Shown here piece after piece: positions 25,058 through 35,234 of a stretch of 64,000 nt of DNA; the stretch's first letter is position 1, and each line of letters starts with the position of its first letter. Source of the stretch: Rhizobium nepotum 39/7 (GTDB lineage: Bacteria; Pseudomonadota; Alphaproteobacteria; Rhizobiales; Rhizobiaceae). A program made the position numbers and the translations under genes. The notes below the pieces were generated by a model. The model made no database searches and was not told where the DNA came from. It saw nothing but the letters and a program-made list of their open reading frames with translations. The DNA is taken from positions 118,962 to 182,961 of the forward strand of contig NZ_JWJH01000007.1 of the NCBI RefSeq assembly GCF_000949865.1. Direction: 5' to 3'.

Positions 25058-28000
25058 TTGAATTCTCGCCCCATGATCCTGAGCGGCCGCGGTGTTACGG
25101 CCGTTCTCGGCCCCACCAATACCGGCAAGACCCATTACGCGATCGAGCGGATGGTGGCGCATGGCAACGGTGTCATCGGCCTTCCATTGCGTCTTCTGGC
25201 GCGGGAGGTCTATACCCGTCTCGTCGAAAAGGTGGGTGCGCCGAATGTGGCACTGATTACCGGCGAAGAAAAAATCTCACCTCCCAAAGCCAAATATTCC
25301 GTCTGCACGGTGGAGGCCATGCCGCGCGAGACGACGGCCGCATTCGTCGCGATCGATGAGGTGCAGCTGGCTGGCGATCTGGAGCGCGGACATATCTTCA
25401 CCGACCGCGTGCTGCACCTGCGCGGGCGGGAGGAAACGCTGCTTCTGGGCGCCGGTACGATGCGCCCGATCCTCGAAAAGCTGCTGCCGGGAATTACCGT
25501 GGTCGAGCGGCCACGTCTGTCGCAGCTTTTTTACGCTGGCCAGAAAAAGATAACCCGCCTGCCGCAACGCACGGCAATCGTCGCCTTTTCGGCGGAAGAG
25601 GTCTATGCCATTGCCGAGCTGGTGCGTCGCCAGCGCGGCGGTGCGGCCGTTGTGATGGGCGCGCTTTCGCCGCGCACGCGCAATGCCCAGGTCGAGCTCT
25701 ATCAATCGGGCGACGTCGAGTATCTCGTAGCGACGGATGCCATTGGTATGGGCCTGAACCTCGATGTCGATCATGTCGCCTTTGCGCAGGACCGAAAGTT
25801 CGACGGTTATCAGTTCCGCAATCTCAATCCGGGTGAGATCGGCCAGATCGCCGGCCGCGCCGGTCGCCATCTTCGCGACGGCACCTTTGGTGTGACGGGG
25901 CGCGTCGATCCATTCGATGATGAAATGGTGGAGCGCGTCGAAACCCATCAGTTCGATTCGGTGAAGGTGCTGCAATGGCGGACGAAAAATTTCGATTTTT
26001 CCTCCATCGCCAATCTGCGCCTGAGCCTCGATGCCGCCCCGGCGATCCAGGGACTTTCACGGGCCCTGCCGGCGATCGACCAGCAGGCGCTCGAATATCT
26101 GTCGCGTTACCCTGAGATCATCGACGTGACGACGACGGATGCGCGGGTGGAAAAACTCTGGGAGGCGTGCGCGCTTCCGGATTATCGGCGCATTGCGCCC
26201 GCTCAACATGCGGACCTGATCTCAACGCTCTATTTCGATCTGGTAAAACGTGGCACTGTGAACGAAGATTTCATGGGCGAGCAGGTGCGCCGCGCCGATC
26301 GTACCGATGGAGAGATCGATACCTTGTCTGCAAGGATTGCGCAGATCAGAACATGGACTTATGTATCGAACCGCCCAGGATGGCTTGCCGATCCGACACA
26401 CTGGCAAGAAAAGACGCGGGAAATCGAAGATCGATTGTCCGATGCTCTACATGAAAGGTTGACGAAACGCTTTGTTGATCGCAGGACATCTGTGCTCATG
26501 AGGCGCCTGAGAGAGAATGCGATGCTTGAAGCTGAAATCAGTGTAAATGGTGATGTCTTTGTAGAAGGACATCACGTCGGCCAGTTGGCCGGGTTCCGGT
26601 TCACACCGGTGCCGGGAATGGAAGGGCCGGATCAGAAGGCCGTGCAGGCTGCGGCGCAAAAGGCGCTCGCGCTCGAATACGAGGCGCGTGCCGCGCGTCT
26701 GCACGCCAGTGGAAACGGCGATCTCGCTTTGAGCTCCGATGGTCTGGTTCGCTGGTTGGGCGAGCCGGTGGCCCGCCTTTCGGCAGGCGATAACATCATG
26801 AAGCCGCGCGTGATCCTCGTCGCCGACGAGCAGTTGAGCGGCAATGCCCGTGATCACGCGCTGGCGCGCGTCGAACGTTTCGTCAATCATCAGATTGCGA
26901 CCGTGCTGAAGCCGCTGGACGATATTTCGCGCGCCGAAGACCTTCAGGGTCTGGCGAAGGGACTGGCGTTCCAGCTGGTCGAAAATCTTGGCGTTCTGTT
27001 CCGCCGCGATGTCACCGAAGACGTGAAGTCGCTGGATCAGGATGCGCGTGCCTCCATGCGCCGCTACGGCGTGCGCTTCGGCGCCTATCACGTCTTCCTG
27101 CCCGCGCTTCTCAAGCCCGCTCCGGCGGAGCTTGTCACGCTGCTCTGGGCGTTGAAGAACGACGGTCTCGGCAAGCCGGGTTACGGCGATCTCATTCCGG
27201 TGCTGGCCGCAGGGCGCACCTCCGTGGTCACGGACCCGACCTTCGAGCGCATGTTCTACAAGCTCGCCGGTTTCCGTTTCCTCGGAAAGCGCGCCGTGCG
27301 TATCGACATTCTCGAGCGTCTGGCCGATCTCATCCGTCCGCTGCTGCAGTGGAAGCCCGGCCAGCAGCCACGTCCGGAAGGTGCCTATGACGGTCGCCGC
27401 TTCACGACGACGACTGCGATGCTTTCCATTCTCGGTGCAACGCTCGACGACATGGAAGAAATCCTCAAGGGCCTCGGTTACCGCGCCGATCAGGTGACGG
27501 CGGAAGAGGCTCAGGCCTTCCTCGCCAGCCAGGCCGGCGCTGCGGCTCCGGCCACCACGGAAGCGGTGACGGAAGACGAGAGCGCCGAGACCGAGCAGGA
27601 TGAACCGGCTTCGGAAGAGCAGGCGTCCGAGACGGCGGCTGTTGAGGAAAGCGAAACTGCTGCTGAGGAGGCTCCGGTTGCGGAAGCCGAAGCCGTCAGC
27701 GAAGAGGCTGTTGCAAGCGAGGCCGTGTCCGTAGAGAGCACTGAGGCTACCGAGCCGAAGCCTGTTCTTTTGTGGCGTCCGGGTGGTCGCAACGAAAACC
27801 AGCGTGGCGAAAACCGTCGTCCCGGCAATCGCGGTCAAGGCCGTGGTGAGGGTCGCGATCAGGCGCCGCGCGAGCAGGGTGAACGTCGCGGTGAAGGCCG
27901 ACGCGATAATCGTGACGGAGCAAATCGCGAAGCTGCCAATCGTGGCGGTGAAGGTGAGCGCAAGCGTGATGGCGGACGTCCCGACCGCGGCAACAACCGT

Positions 28001-28168
28001 AACAATGATCGTCAGGATCGCAAGGACAGGCCGGATCGCAATGACCGCGGCGGAAAACCGCAGGGTCAGCAGCGTTTCGAAGCCAAGCCGCCCCGCAAGG
28101 AAAAGCCAATCGATCCGGATTCGCCCTTCGCCAAGCTCGCTGCTCTCAAGGAGCAGCTGAAGAAGTAA
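25058..28168 (+). CDS. SUV3-like ATP-dependent RNA/DNA helicase with disordered C-terminal tail
   Basis: 1036 residues from TTG at 25058 (ATG at 25073 is the alternative). Superfamily 2 motifs: Walker A GPTNTGKTHYA (~20), DEVQLAGD (~102), and QIAGRAGRH (motif VI, ~262). The order resembles mitochondrial SUV3, which works with an exoribonuclease in RNA decay. The middle holds the conserved helicase-associated domains. From ~830 the chain becomes Glu/Ala-rich and acidic, then Arg/Asn/Gly/Asp-rich and basic (~905-1010), and it ends with a conserved-looking DSPFAKLAALKEQLKK. The basic tail suggests RNA binding. Its promoter should lie in the GANTC-rich gap. Codons at ~26330-26590 are less GC-rich than the flanks. 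The S4 gene starts 3 bp after the stop. Confidence 0.88.
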   Translation: MNSRPMILSGRGVTAVLGPTNTGKTHYAIERMVAHGNGVIGLPLRLLAREVYTRLVEKVGAPNVALITGEEKISPPKAKYSVCTVEAMPRETTAAFVAIDEVQLAGDLERGHIFTDRVLHLRGREETLLLGAGTMRPILEKLLPGITVVERPRLSQLFYAGQKKITRLPQRTAIVAFSAEEVYAIAELVRRQRGGAAVVMGALSPRTRNAQVELYQSGDVEYLVATDAIGMGLNLDVDHVAFAQDRKFDGYQFRNLNPGEIGQIAGRAGRHLRDGTFGVTGRVDPFDDEMVERVETHQFDSVKVLQWRTKNFDFSSIANLRLSLDAAPAIQGLSRALPAIDQQALEYLSRYPEIIDVTTTDARVEKLWEACALPDYRRIAPAQHADLISTLYFDLVKRGTVNEDFMGEQVRRADRTDGEIDTLSARIAQIRTWTYVSNRPGWLADPTHWQEKTREIEDRLSDALHERLTKRFVDRRTSVLMRRLRENAMLEAEISVNGDVFVEGHHVGQLAGFRFTPVPGMEGPDQKAVQAAAQKALALEYEARAARLHASGNGDLALSSDGLVRWLGEPVARLSAGDNIMKPRVILVADEQLSGNARDHALARVERFVNHQIATVLKPLDDISRAEDLQGLAKGLAFQLVENLGVLFRRDVTEDVKSLDQDARASMRRYGVRFGAYHVFLPALLKPAPAELVTLLWALKNDGLGKPGYGDLIPVLAAGRTSVVTDPTFERMFYKLAGFRFLGKRAVRIDILERLADLIRPLLQWKPGQQPRPEGAYDGRRFTTTTAMLSILGATLDDMEEILKGLGYRADQVTAEEAQAFLASQAGAAAPATTEAVTEDESAETEQDEPASEEQASETAAVEESETAAEEAPVAEAEAVSEEAVASEAVSVESTEATEPKPVLLWRPGGRNENQRGENRRPGNRGQGRGEGRDQAPREQGERRGEGRRDNRDGANREAANRGGEGERKRDGGRPDRGNNRNNDRQDRKDRPDRNDRGGKPQGQQRFEAKPPRKEKPIDPDSPFAKLAALKEQLKK

Positions 28169-28171
28169 GCT

Positions 28172-28588
28172 ATGGGGAGCAACGAACAGCCACTCGAAAG
28201 TACGCGTCAGCGACTGGACAAGTGGCTGTTCTTTGCCCGCATGGCCAAATCCCGTTCGCTTGCCCAGAGCTACATTCAGTCGGGTAAGGTCAAGATCAAC
28301 GGCGCCCCCATCCGCCAGCCCAGCCATATGGTGAAGGTCGGTGACAGGCTCGATATCGGTTTTGAGCGCATGGACAAGGTGCTCGTCGTCAAATCCGGGG
28401 GCGAGCGGCGCGGACCCTACGAAGAAGCCAGACTTCTCTATGATGATCTGACGCCGCCGCGCGAGCCTTCCGACAGGTTAAGTCCGCTTGAACAGGCTAT
28501 GCGCCAGCCTGGCAGCGGTCGCCCGACCAAAAAGGAGCGCAGGGCGCTCGACAAGTTTCTGTCGGACAGCGACGGAAATACAGATTAG
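28172..28588 (+). CDS. S4-domain RNA-binding protein (Hsp15-like)
   Basis: 138 residues. The S4 fold is at residues ~13-60: QRLDKWLFFARMAKSRSLAQ and GKVKINGAPI, followed by VKVGDRLDI. E. coli Hsp15 binds the large ribosomal subunit carrying a stalled nascent chain. The C-terminal ~50 residues are charged (RPTKKERRALDKFL). The start is 3 bp after the helicase stop, so the two are almost certainly co-transcribed and may share an RNA-related role. Confidence 0.88.
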   Translation: MGSNEQPLESTRQRLDKWLFFARMAKSRSLAQSYIQSGKVKINGAPIRQPSHMVKVGDRLDIGFERMDKVLVVKSGGERRGPYEEARLLYDDLTPPREPSDRLSPLEQAMRQPGSGRPTKKERRALDKFLSDSDGNTD

Positions 28589-28746
28589 AATAAACCTCCA
28601 AGTCATGCCGGTTTTTCAGAATTGTTTATCCTTGCTATCTGAAGGCAAAGGCATTACCTCACATGCAAAATTGCCCTGTCTGAATTCCGGGCGACGGCTT
28701 GTGTTCCGAAGCCCACAGACCCGGCCTGCATATTCTGGAGTTCATC

Positions 28747-29085
28747 ATGACATATGTCGTGACCGACAATTGCATCCGCTGCAAATATACCGATTGCGTT
28801 GAAGTTTGCCCCGTCGACTGCTTTTATGAGGGTGAGAATTTTCTCGCCATCAATCCTGACGAATGCATCGATTGCGGTGTGTGCGAGCCGGAATGTCCAG
28901 CCGAAGCGATCAAGCCCGATACGGAGCCGGGTCTCGACAAGTGGCTGAAGCTCAATACGGAATATGCGGCGATCTGGCCGAACATCACGATCAAGCGCGA
29001 CCCCATGCCGGAAGCCAAGGAAATGGACGGTGTTTCAGGCAAGCTGGAGCTTTATTTCTCTGCTGAGCCCGGTCAGGGCGACTGA
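28747..29085 (+). CDS. fdxA: Seven-iron ferredoxin FdxA
   Basis: 112 residues. Cysteines match the Azotobacter FdI pattern offset by one: C9, C17 and C50 for the [3Fe-4S] cluster; C21, C40, C43 and C46 for the [4Fe-4S] cluster; C12 and C25 are extra. It is a low-potential electron carrier; its redox partner in this organism is not visible. The start [10 protein letters not shown] has CTGGAG upstream. A good terminator follows at 29117-29149. Confidence 0.94.
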   Translation: MTYVVTDNCIRCKYTDCVEVCPVDCFYEGENFLAINPDECIDCGVCEPECPAEAIKPDTEPGLDKWLKLNTEYAAIWPNITIKRDPMPEAKEMDGVSGKLELYFSAEPGQGD

Positions 29086-29116
29086 GTTTTCAACGACTGT
29101 CATGTGTCATGATTTT

Positions 29117-29149
29117 AAAAGCCCTCGCAGCGCAAGCGCGAGGGCTTTT
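29117..29149. terminator. Terminator after fdxA
   Basis: AAAAGCCCTCGC / GCGAGGGCTTTT with a short loop and T run; it may also serve the convergent holA. Confidence 0.85.
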
Positions 29150-29167
29150 TGCTGACCTTCAACCGGG

Positions 29168-30205
29168 TCATCCGCCTCGACCGGATTGCAAGGTGGTCGA
29201 CAGTAACGTCAAAAGCGCCACGCTTTCCTCCAGACTTTGCCGTTGACGGCTTTGCAATATAGCGGCTTGCAGGCGGTTCATCTCGCGGGCGATCGCCGCC
29301 GGCTGCCAGGTTCGCAGCGCTCTTTCGATGATCGGTTTTCTGCGGAAATGGATATGGCGTCCGAGCGTTTGCATGACCTGACCGGCCTGCTGCTTTTTCT
29401 CGTCCATTTCGGCCCGCATCTGGTCGAGCAGCTGGAATTGCTTGAGGCATCCCTGAAGCACAAGGAAAATCGGCGTTTTTGACGAGACGATCTTCTGGGT
29501 CGCGTGGAAAAAGGCGTTTCTGTCACCTTTGAGGATGGCGTCGACGGCATCGTCCGCAGAAACCGTGCTGGCATCGCCGATGATCGCCAGTACATCGTCT
29601 TCCTCGATTACCTCCGCGCCACGGCAATAGAGCGCCAGCTTGCGGATTTCGTTGCGCGAGGCAATGCGATCGCCGCCCAGCTGGTCGATCAGTCTCTGCC
29701 GTGCGGCCGGCGCAATGCGCAGATTGTCGGCGGACAGTTCCTGATCGATCAGTGCATTCAAGGAGCGGGCGTCGTCCGCATAGCAAGGGATTGCAGCAAT
29801 CGAGCGCGCGGGTTCTGCGATCTTGCGCAGCCCGGTGCCTTTTTTAATATCGCCCGCCTCGATGATCAGGAAGCTCGCTTCCGGCGGCGTTTCCGCCAGA
29901 ATCTGAAGTGCATCCACCAGCGCCTTTTCGGCCGAAGCGCTTTTGACCCAGACGAGTTTTTCACCGCCAAAAAGGCCGATGGCGTTGACTTCATCGAGAA
30001 GGCGGCCTGGATCGCCCTGCAGGTCGGATGCGTTCAGTTTCAGCGATGCGAAGGCGTCATCGGGGTCGATGCCGGTCTTTTTGGCGATGAGGTTGGCTCG
30101 CTCCGATACAAGGCCTCGATCCGGCCCGTAGAGCACGAAAACGCGAAAACGCTCCGCCGGATTTTCGGCGAAGCGCTCGAACTCATGCGATTTTATCTCC
30201 GCCAC
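29168..30205 (-). CDS. holA: DNA polymerase III subunit delta
   Basis: 345 residues. The delta subunit opens the beta sliding clamp in the clamp-loader complex. Matching features are the N-terminal VLYGPDRGLVSERANLI, the AAA+ like middle with LIIEAGDIKKGTGLRK, and the C-terminal helical domain (IARIEMNRLQAAILQSR-type segment). The length is normal for the family. It ends the leuS-lptE-holA operon, 11 bp after lptE. Confidence 0.9.
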   Translation of the reverse strand: MAEIKSHEFERFAENPAERFRVFVLYGPDRGLVSERANLIAKKTGIDPDDAFASLKLNASDLQGDPGRLLDEVNAIGLFGGEKLVWVKSASAEKALVDALQILAETPPEASFLIIEAGDIKKGTGLRKIAEPARSIAAIPCYADDARSLNALIDQELSADNLRIAPAARQRLIDQLGGDRIASRNEIRKLALYCRGAEVIEEDDVLAIIGDASTVSADDAVDAILKGDRNAFFHATQKIVSSKTPIFLVLQGCLKQFQLLDQMRAEMDEKKQQAGQVMQTLGRHIHFRRKPIIERALRTWQPAAIAREMNRLQAAILQSRQRQSLEESVALLTLLSTTLQSGRGG

Positions 30206-30216
30206 GGCCGCCGCTC

Positions 30217-30765
30217 TCAGCGGCCGAGAGTGGCGGCGATATCAGTACGGATGATTTCAGCCAGTTCACGCGCCGCCCGGTTTTCAGCATCGCGGGTCGC
30301 CCTGATCTTGGCGAATTCCTGCTGCGGCAAATCCACCTGTGCCGTTACGCTGCGGCGTGCCGAGCGCAGGATCTGGCCGTCGGAGATGCGTGTCAGAACG
30401 TAATTGCCATTCATCACCACGCGGCCGGGATAAGGGCCGTCATAGTTGTTGTTGGTGCGGGTCGTCAGGTCGTAATTCTCAACTTCCGTGGAAGTGGCGC
30501 TCGATCCAACCGAAATCTTGACGTTGTATTGAGCCGTAGCCGGCTCACCGGCACCGCCGGACATCAAGAAAATCAGCTGGTTGCGCACTTCCTGTGTTAC
30601 GCGGTCGCCGGCATTGGAAACGCTGACAGCCGCCAGCCTTTCCTTGGTTCCTGAAGCCTCGCCATAAAGCGGGCGCACCTGGCAGCCCGCCAGAAGACCA
30701 GCCATCATCACGACGGAAATTGCTGCCGCGACGCGGCTCCATCTCGAAAAAACGTCAGACAACAA
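30217..30765 (-). CDS. lptE: LPS-assembly lipoprotein LptE
   Basis: 182 residues. A lipoprotein signal with lipobox LLAGC (acylated C28) follows a hydrophobic stretch. The mature part begins [11 protein letters not shown] and has the LptE-like beta-alpha arrangement ([25 protein letters not shown] segment). LptE plugs the LptD barrel that inserts lipopolysaccharide in the outer membrane. It overlaps the leuS 3' end by 11 bp and precedes holA, the conserved alphaproteobacterial order, which supports the call despite weak sequence conservation of the family. Confidence 0.86.
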   Translation of the reverse strand: MLSDVFSRWSRVAAAISVVMMAGLLAGCQVRPLYGEASGTKERLAAVSVSNAGDRVTQEVRNQLIFLMSGGAGEPATAQYNVKISVGSSATSTEVENYDLTTRTNNNYDGPYPGRVVMNGNYVLTRISDGQILRSARRSVTAQVDLPQQEFAKIRATRDAENRAARELAEIIRTDIAATLGR

Positions 30766-33385
30766 TGTTCACAATCCTCTGCGGAACCACGATGACTTTC
30801 TTGGGCTCGCCACCGGCAAGAATGGATTTGACGGCATCCAGCGCAAGGGCGGCCGTGCGGACCGCATCTTGATCCGCATCGCGCGCGATTGTCAATTCAC
30901 CGCGCTTCTTGCCGTTGACCTGTACCGGCATGACGACGTCGTTTTCGTCGACAAGCGAGGCCACGAAGGTTGGCCACGGCGTCTGGGCAACAAGACCCTC
31001 ATTACCCAGCGCCGACCAGCATTCTTCAGCCAGATGCGGCGTCATCGGGGCAATGATGCGGATGAGGATTTCAACGGCATCGCGGGCGGCCGCCTTCACG
31101 TCCTCCGGTTTGCCGCCAGCCGCGACATCGGCGAGCGGCCCCGCCAGCGCGTTCACCAGTTCATAGGCACGGGCGATCGCCTTGTTGAAGGCGAGCTTGT
31201 CCAGATCGTCCTGAACGGCCTTCAGCGTCTTGTGGGCCGCCTTGGAGACCGCCAGTCCTTCGCCCTCGCTCGCAGGCTTCGGCGTGACACTCTTCAGCTC
31301 ATTCGCGACTTCGCCGATGATGCGCCAGACGCGCTGGACGAAACGGTTTGCGCCCTCAACACCGGCTTCGGACCAGATGACGTCACGATCAGGCGGGGAG
31401 TCCGACAGGACGAAGAAGCGTGCGGTATCCGCCCCGTAAGATGCGATGATGTCATCCGGGTCGACCACGTTCTTTTTCGACTTCGACATCTTCTCGATCG
31501 AGCCGATCTTCACTTCCGCGCCGGAGGACAGCAGGAATGCGCGGCGGGCACCGTCCGTCTCTTCGATCCGGAGGTCGGCGGGCGCTACCCATTCGCGGCC
31601 GGTGCCTTCACCATGGCTGTAGGTCTCGTGCACCACCATGCCCTGCGTGAACAGGCCCTTGAAGGGTTCCTTGACGCCGACATGGCCGGTCTCGCGCATG
31701 GCGCGGGTGAAGAAGCGCGAATAGAGCAGGTGAAGGATCGCATGCTCTATGCCGCCGATATACTGATCCACCGGCAGCCAGTGATTGGCGACCTTCGGAT
31801 CCGTCGGCTCATCTTCCCAGGGCGCGGTGAAGCGGGCGTAATACCAGCTGGAATCGACGAAGGTATCCATCGTGTCGGTTTCGCGACGCGCGTCATGGCC
31901 GCATTGCGGGCAGGCGACATGACGCCATGTGGGGTGCCGATCCAGCGGGTTTCCGGGCACATCGAACGTCACATCGTCGGGCAGCTTGACCGGCAGGTCC
32001 TTCTTCGGAACCGGGACCACGCCGCAGACTTCGCAATGGATGACGGGGATGGGGCAACCCCAGTAGCGCTGACGGGAAATGCCCCAGTCGCGCAGGCGGA
32101 AATTGACCTTGCGCTCGGCCTGCGGCGCATTGCCCAGCGTCTGTTCGGAAAGTTTCTGCACGACTGCCTCAAAGGCGTCAGTCGTATTCAAGCCGTTCAG
32201 GAAGCCGGAGTTGATCATCACGCCGTCATCGGTGAAGGCGGTGTCGCCAATGGTGAAGTCGGCAGCGTCGGGACCTTCAGGGGCCACGACCGCCACCACT
32301 GGCAGATCGTATTTGCGGGCGAAATCCAGATCGCGCTGGTCGCCCGAGGGGCAGCCGAAAATCGCGCCCGTGCCATAGTCCATCAGCACGAAGTTGGCGA
32401 TGTAGACCGGCAGTTCCCATGTGGGGTCCAGCGGATGCACGACCTTCACGCCGGTAGCCACGCCCTTTTTCTCAGCCGTTTCCAGAGCGGCGAGCGAGGT
32501 GCCGTGCCGGCGGCATTCGTCACAGAATTCGGCAATCGCAGGATTGTGCTCAGACAGCTCTCTCGCCAACGGGTGGTCGGCGGCAATCGCCAGGAAGGAT
32601 GCGCCGAACAGGGTGTCGGGACGCGTCGTATAGACGGTGATGTCGGAAAAACCTTCCGGCACTGTGCCGGCAACGGTCTGCCAGCGCAGCGACAGGCCTT
32701 CGGAGCGGCCAATCCAGTTCTTCTGCATCAGGCGGACTTTTTCCGGCCACTGGTCCAGCGTGTCCAGCTCGTCCAGCAGATCCTGGCTGAAATCGGTGAT
32801 GCGGAAGAACCATTGCGTCAAGTCACGCTGCTCGACCAGCGCGCCAGAGCGCCAGCCACGGCCGTCAATCACCTGCTCGTTGGCCAGAACCGTATGGTCG
32901 ACCGGATCCCAGTTGACCTTGGACTGCTTGCGGTAGACCAGACCCTTTTCCATGAAATCAACGAACAGGGCCTGCTGGCGATGGTAATATTCCACATCGC
33001 AGGTCGCGAATTCGCGGGTCCAGTCCAGCGACAGGCCCATGGATTTCAGCTGGCCGCGCATGGTGGCGATATTCTGGTAGGTCCAGTCCTTCGGGTGGAC
33101 CTTGTTCTGCATCGCCGCGTTTTCCGCGGGCATGCCGAAGGCGTCCCAGCCCATCGGGTGCAGAACGTTGAAGCCGCGCGCGCGCTTGTAGCGGGCGACG
33201 ACATCGCCCATGGCGTAGTTGCGGACGTGGCCCATGTGAATGCGTCCCGACGGATAGGGAAACATCTCTAGAACGTAATACTTCTCGCGCGGATCGCTGT
33301 TGTCGGTCACGAAAACCTTGTCTTCGTTCCATTTCTGCTGCCAGCGCGGCTCGGCGTCGCGAGGATTGTAACGTTCGATGGCCAT
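30755..33385 (-). CDS. leuS: Leucyl-tRNA synthetase
   Basis: 876 residues. A class I synthetase charging tRNA-Leu. The HIGH-type motif is [11 protein letters not shown] (residues 44-54) and the KMSKS motif is in [12 protein letters not shown] (~residue 635). The editing CP1 domain is present (~residues 225-420). The start MAIERYNP matches the family; an in-frame ATG at 33436 would add 17 residues of unrelated sequence. It diverges from the YggS gene (194 bp), and lptE and holA follow. Confidence 0.97.
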   Translation of the reverse strand: MAIERYNPRDAEPRWQQKWNEDKVFVTDNSDPREKYYVLEMFPYPSGRIHMGHVRNYAMGDVVARYKRARGFNVLHPMGWDAFGMPAENAAMQNKVHPKDWTYQNIATMRGQLKSMGLSLDWTREFATCDVEYYHRQQALFVDFMEKGLVYRKQSKVNWDPVDHTVLANEQVIDGRGWRSGALVEQRDLTQWFFRITDFSQDLLDELDTLDQWPEKVRLMQKNWIGRSEGLSLRWQTVAGTVPEGFSDITVYTTRPDTLFGASFLAIAADHPLARELSEHNPAIAEFCDECRRHGTSLAALETAEKKGVATGVKVVHPLDPTWELPVYIANFVLMDYGTGAIFGCPSGDQRDLDFARKYDLPVVAVVAPEGPDAADFTIGDTAFTDDGVMINSGFLNGLNTTDAFEAVVQKLSEQTLGNAPQAERKVNFRLRDWGISRQRYWGCPIPVIHCEVCGVVPVPKKDLPVKLPDDVTFDVPGNPLDRHPTWRHVACPQCGHDARRETDTMDTFVDSSWYYARFTAPWEDEPTDPKVANHWLPVDQYIGGIEHAILHLLYSRFFTRAMRETGHVGVKEPFKGLFTQGMVVHETYSHGEGTGREWVAPADLRIEETDGARRAFLLSSGAEVKIGSIEKMSKSKKNVVDPDDIIASYGADTARFFVLSDSPPDRDVIWSEAGVEGANRFVQRVWRIIGEVANELKSVTPKPASEGEGLAVSKAAHKTLKAVQDDLDKLAFNKAIARAYELVNALAGPLADVAAGGKPEDVKAAARDAVEILIRIIAPMTPHLAEECWSALGNEGLVAQTPWPTFVASLVDENDVVMPVQVNGKKRGELTIARDADQDAVRTAALALDAVKSILAGGEPKKVIVVPQRIVNIVV

Positions 33386-33578
33386 TGTTCTGAATTCCGG
33401 GTATCGAGGGGAAAAATTTGCGCTGACCTTCACCATGAAACGACCGGGGCGTCAAGTTTGGCGGGGCATCCGGGCGTTCAATCTTGGCCAGCGTCCCTCA
33501 AATGGTGCTAAACCCGCTTGGCATCAAGGCAATCGGCGTCTAGTTAACGTTGCGAATGGTTCAAATAAAGGTCCTGTG

Positions 33579-34238
33579 ATGGAAATCGAAGCACGTCTTG
33601 AGGATGTCAGGCTACGCATAGCGGACGCCGCAGAAAAGTCCGGTCGCAAGGCAACGGATGTTGCTCTCGTCGCCGTCTCGAAGACATTCGATGCGGACGA
33701 GATCCAGCCGGTCATCGACAGCGGCCAGCGTGTGTTCGGCGAGAACCGCGTGCAGGAAGCGCAGGGCAAGTGGCCGGTGCTGAAAGAGAAGACACCAGAC
33801 ATCGAGCTGCATCTGATCGGCCCGCTGCAATCCAACAAGGCGGCGGATGCCGTTGCCCTGTTCGACGTCGTTCAGAGCGTCGACCGCGAGAAGATTGCCC
33901 GTGTGCTTTCCGAGGAATGCGGCAAGCAGGGTCGCAGCCTTCGCTTTTATGTGCAGGTCAATACCGGGCTGGAGCCGCAGAAGGCCGGCATCGATCCGCG
34001 CGAGACGGTCGCCTTCGTCGCATTTTGCCGGAACGAGCTGAAACTGTCGGTCGAGGGGCTGATGTGCATTCCGCCGGCGGAGGAAAATCCCGGCCCGCAT
34101 TTTGCGCTTCTGGCGAAGCTTGCAAAACAATGTGGCCTTGAGAAGCTTTCCATGGGCATGTCCGGCGATTTCGAAACCGCCGTGGAGTTCGGCGCTACCA
34201 GCGTGCGTGTCGGCTCGGCGATCTTCGGCGCCCGGTAA
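33579..34238 (+). CDS. YggS/PROSC-family PLP homeostasis protein
   Basis: 219 residues, the normal size. PLP is bound by K35 in LVAVSKTF; HLIGPLQSNKA and the C-terminal SMGMSGDFETAVEFGATSVRVGSAIFG are the phosphate-binding and family signature segments. These proteins keep pyridoxal phosphate balance and have no known enzymatic turnover. The start at 33579 has AAAGG upstream; a longer frame to 33378 crosses the leuS promoter. It ends at a terminator. Confidence 0.92.
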   Translation: MEIEARLEDVRLRIADAAEKSGRKATDVALVAVSKTFDADEIQPVIDSGQRVFGENRVQEAQGKWPVLKEKTPDIELHLIGPLQSNKAADAVALFDVVQSVDREKIARVLSEECGKQGRSLRFYVQVNTGLEPQKAGIDPRETVAFVAFCRNELKLSVEGLMCIPPAEENPGPHFALLAKLAKQCGLEKLSMGMSGDFETAVEFGATSVRVGSAIFGAR

Positions 34239-34253
34239 ACTTCTCAAAAACAA

Positions 34254-34279
34254 AAAACCCGGCGCTGCGGCCGGGTTTT
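34254..34279. terminator. Terminator between yggS-type gene and trcR-type gene
   Basis: A perfect stem AAAACCCGGC / GCCGGGTTTT, usable by both convergent genes. Confidence 0.85.
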
Positions 34280-34300
34280 CATAAACTGAAAGACTTTCGA

Positions 34301-35002
34301 TCAGTACTGATCGTCCTCGTCTTCATCCTTCGGTGCGGATTTCAGCGACGAGAGCTTCTTGAAGACGGCGTCGGCGTCGATCTGCGGTTCTTCCTCGCGC
34401 TGGTAGTTGTAATCCAGACCTTCCGTCGCCGTTGCCGGCTGCAGCGTGTTGCCGAGCTCTTCGGCGGTCGGCAGTGGGCGGCCGCGCGAGGCGCGTTCGA
34501 CTTCGAGATCGAGATCGATCTGGCTGCAGAGACCAAGCGTTACCGGATCCATCGGTGTCAGGTTGGCCGAGTTCCAGTGGGTGCGGTCGCGAATCTGCTC
34601 GATGGTGGATTTGGTGGTGCCGACGAGGCGCGAAATCTGCGCATCCTTCAGTTCCGGATGGTTGCGCACCAGCCAGAGAATGGCGTTCGGACGATCCTGA
34701 CGCTTGGAAACCGGCGTATAGCGCGGGCCACGACGCTTGGATTCCGGCACGCGAACCTTCGGCTCGGAAAGCTTGAGCTTGTGGTTGGGATTGCCTTCGG
34801 CACGGGCGATCTCGTCGCGGGAAAGCTGTCCGGTCGCAATCGGGTCGAGGCCTTTGATACCCTGCGCGGCTTCACCGTCGGCAATCGCCTTGACTTCGAG
34901 CGGATGCAGTTTGCAGAACGTAGCGATCTGATCGAACGACAGCGCGGTGTTGTCAACGAGCCATACAGCCGTAGCTTTTGGCATGAGCAATTGTTGAGCC
35001 AT
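34301..35002 (-). CDS. trcR: Cell-cycle transcriptional regulator TrcR family (DUF1013)
   Basis: 233 residues matching the DUF1013 family, confined to alphaproteobacteria and annotated as TrcR. N-terminal MAQQLLMPKATAVWLVDNTALSFDQIA is a helix-turn-helix-like segment; a second one is ILWLVRNHPELKDAQISRLVGTTKSTIEQIRDRT, here described in two pieces. The C terminus is acidic (DEDEDDQY). Rhodobacter TrcR affects transcription; the molecular mechanism is not settled. It diverges from acs with a 232-bp gap. Confidence 0.83.
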   Translation of the reverse strand: MAQQLLMPKATAVWLVDNTALSFDQIATFCKLHPLEVKAIADGEAAQGIKGLDPIATGQLSRDEIARAEGNPNHKLKLSEPKVRVPESKRRGPRYTPVSKRQDRPNAILWLVRNHPELKDAQISRLVGTTKSTIEQIRDRTHWNSANLTPMDPVTLGLCSQIDLDLEVERASRGRPLPTAEELGNTLQPATATEGLDYNYQREEEPQIDADAVFKKLSSLKSAPKDEDEDDQY

Positions 35003-35234
35003 AGATACAGTCCTTCTGTCCGTCCGCGCCGTGTCGCGGGCGTGGTATCAACCACTGATTTCCGGGATATTGGCGCTCTATAACCGGATTGCATCATAAT
35101 TGCAATTCTTTGCGAAACAAATGCCTTTGTCTAATTGCCGTCAGTCATTGACCTGCTATGAATTCACCACATGTCTGAGGATGGGAGTCTCTCGGCGCGC
35201 TAAAACAAGACATACTTGGTTTCAGGAGGAGTTC

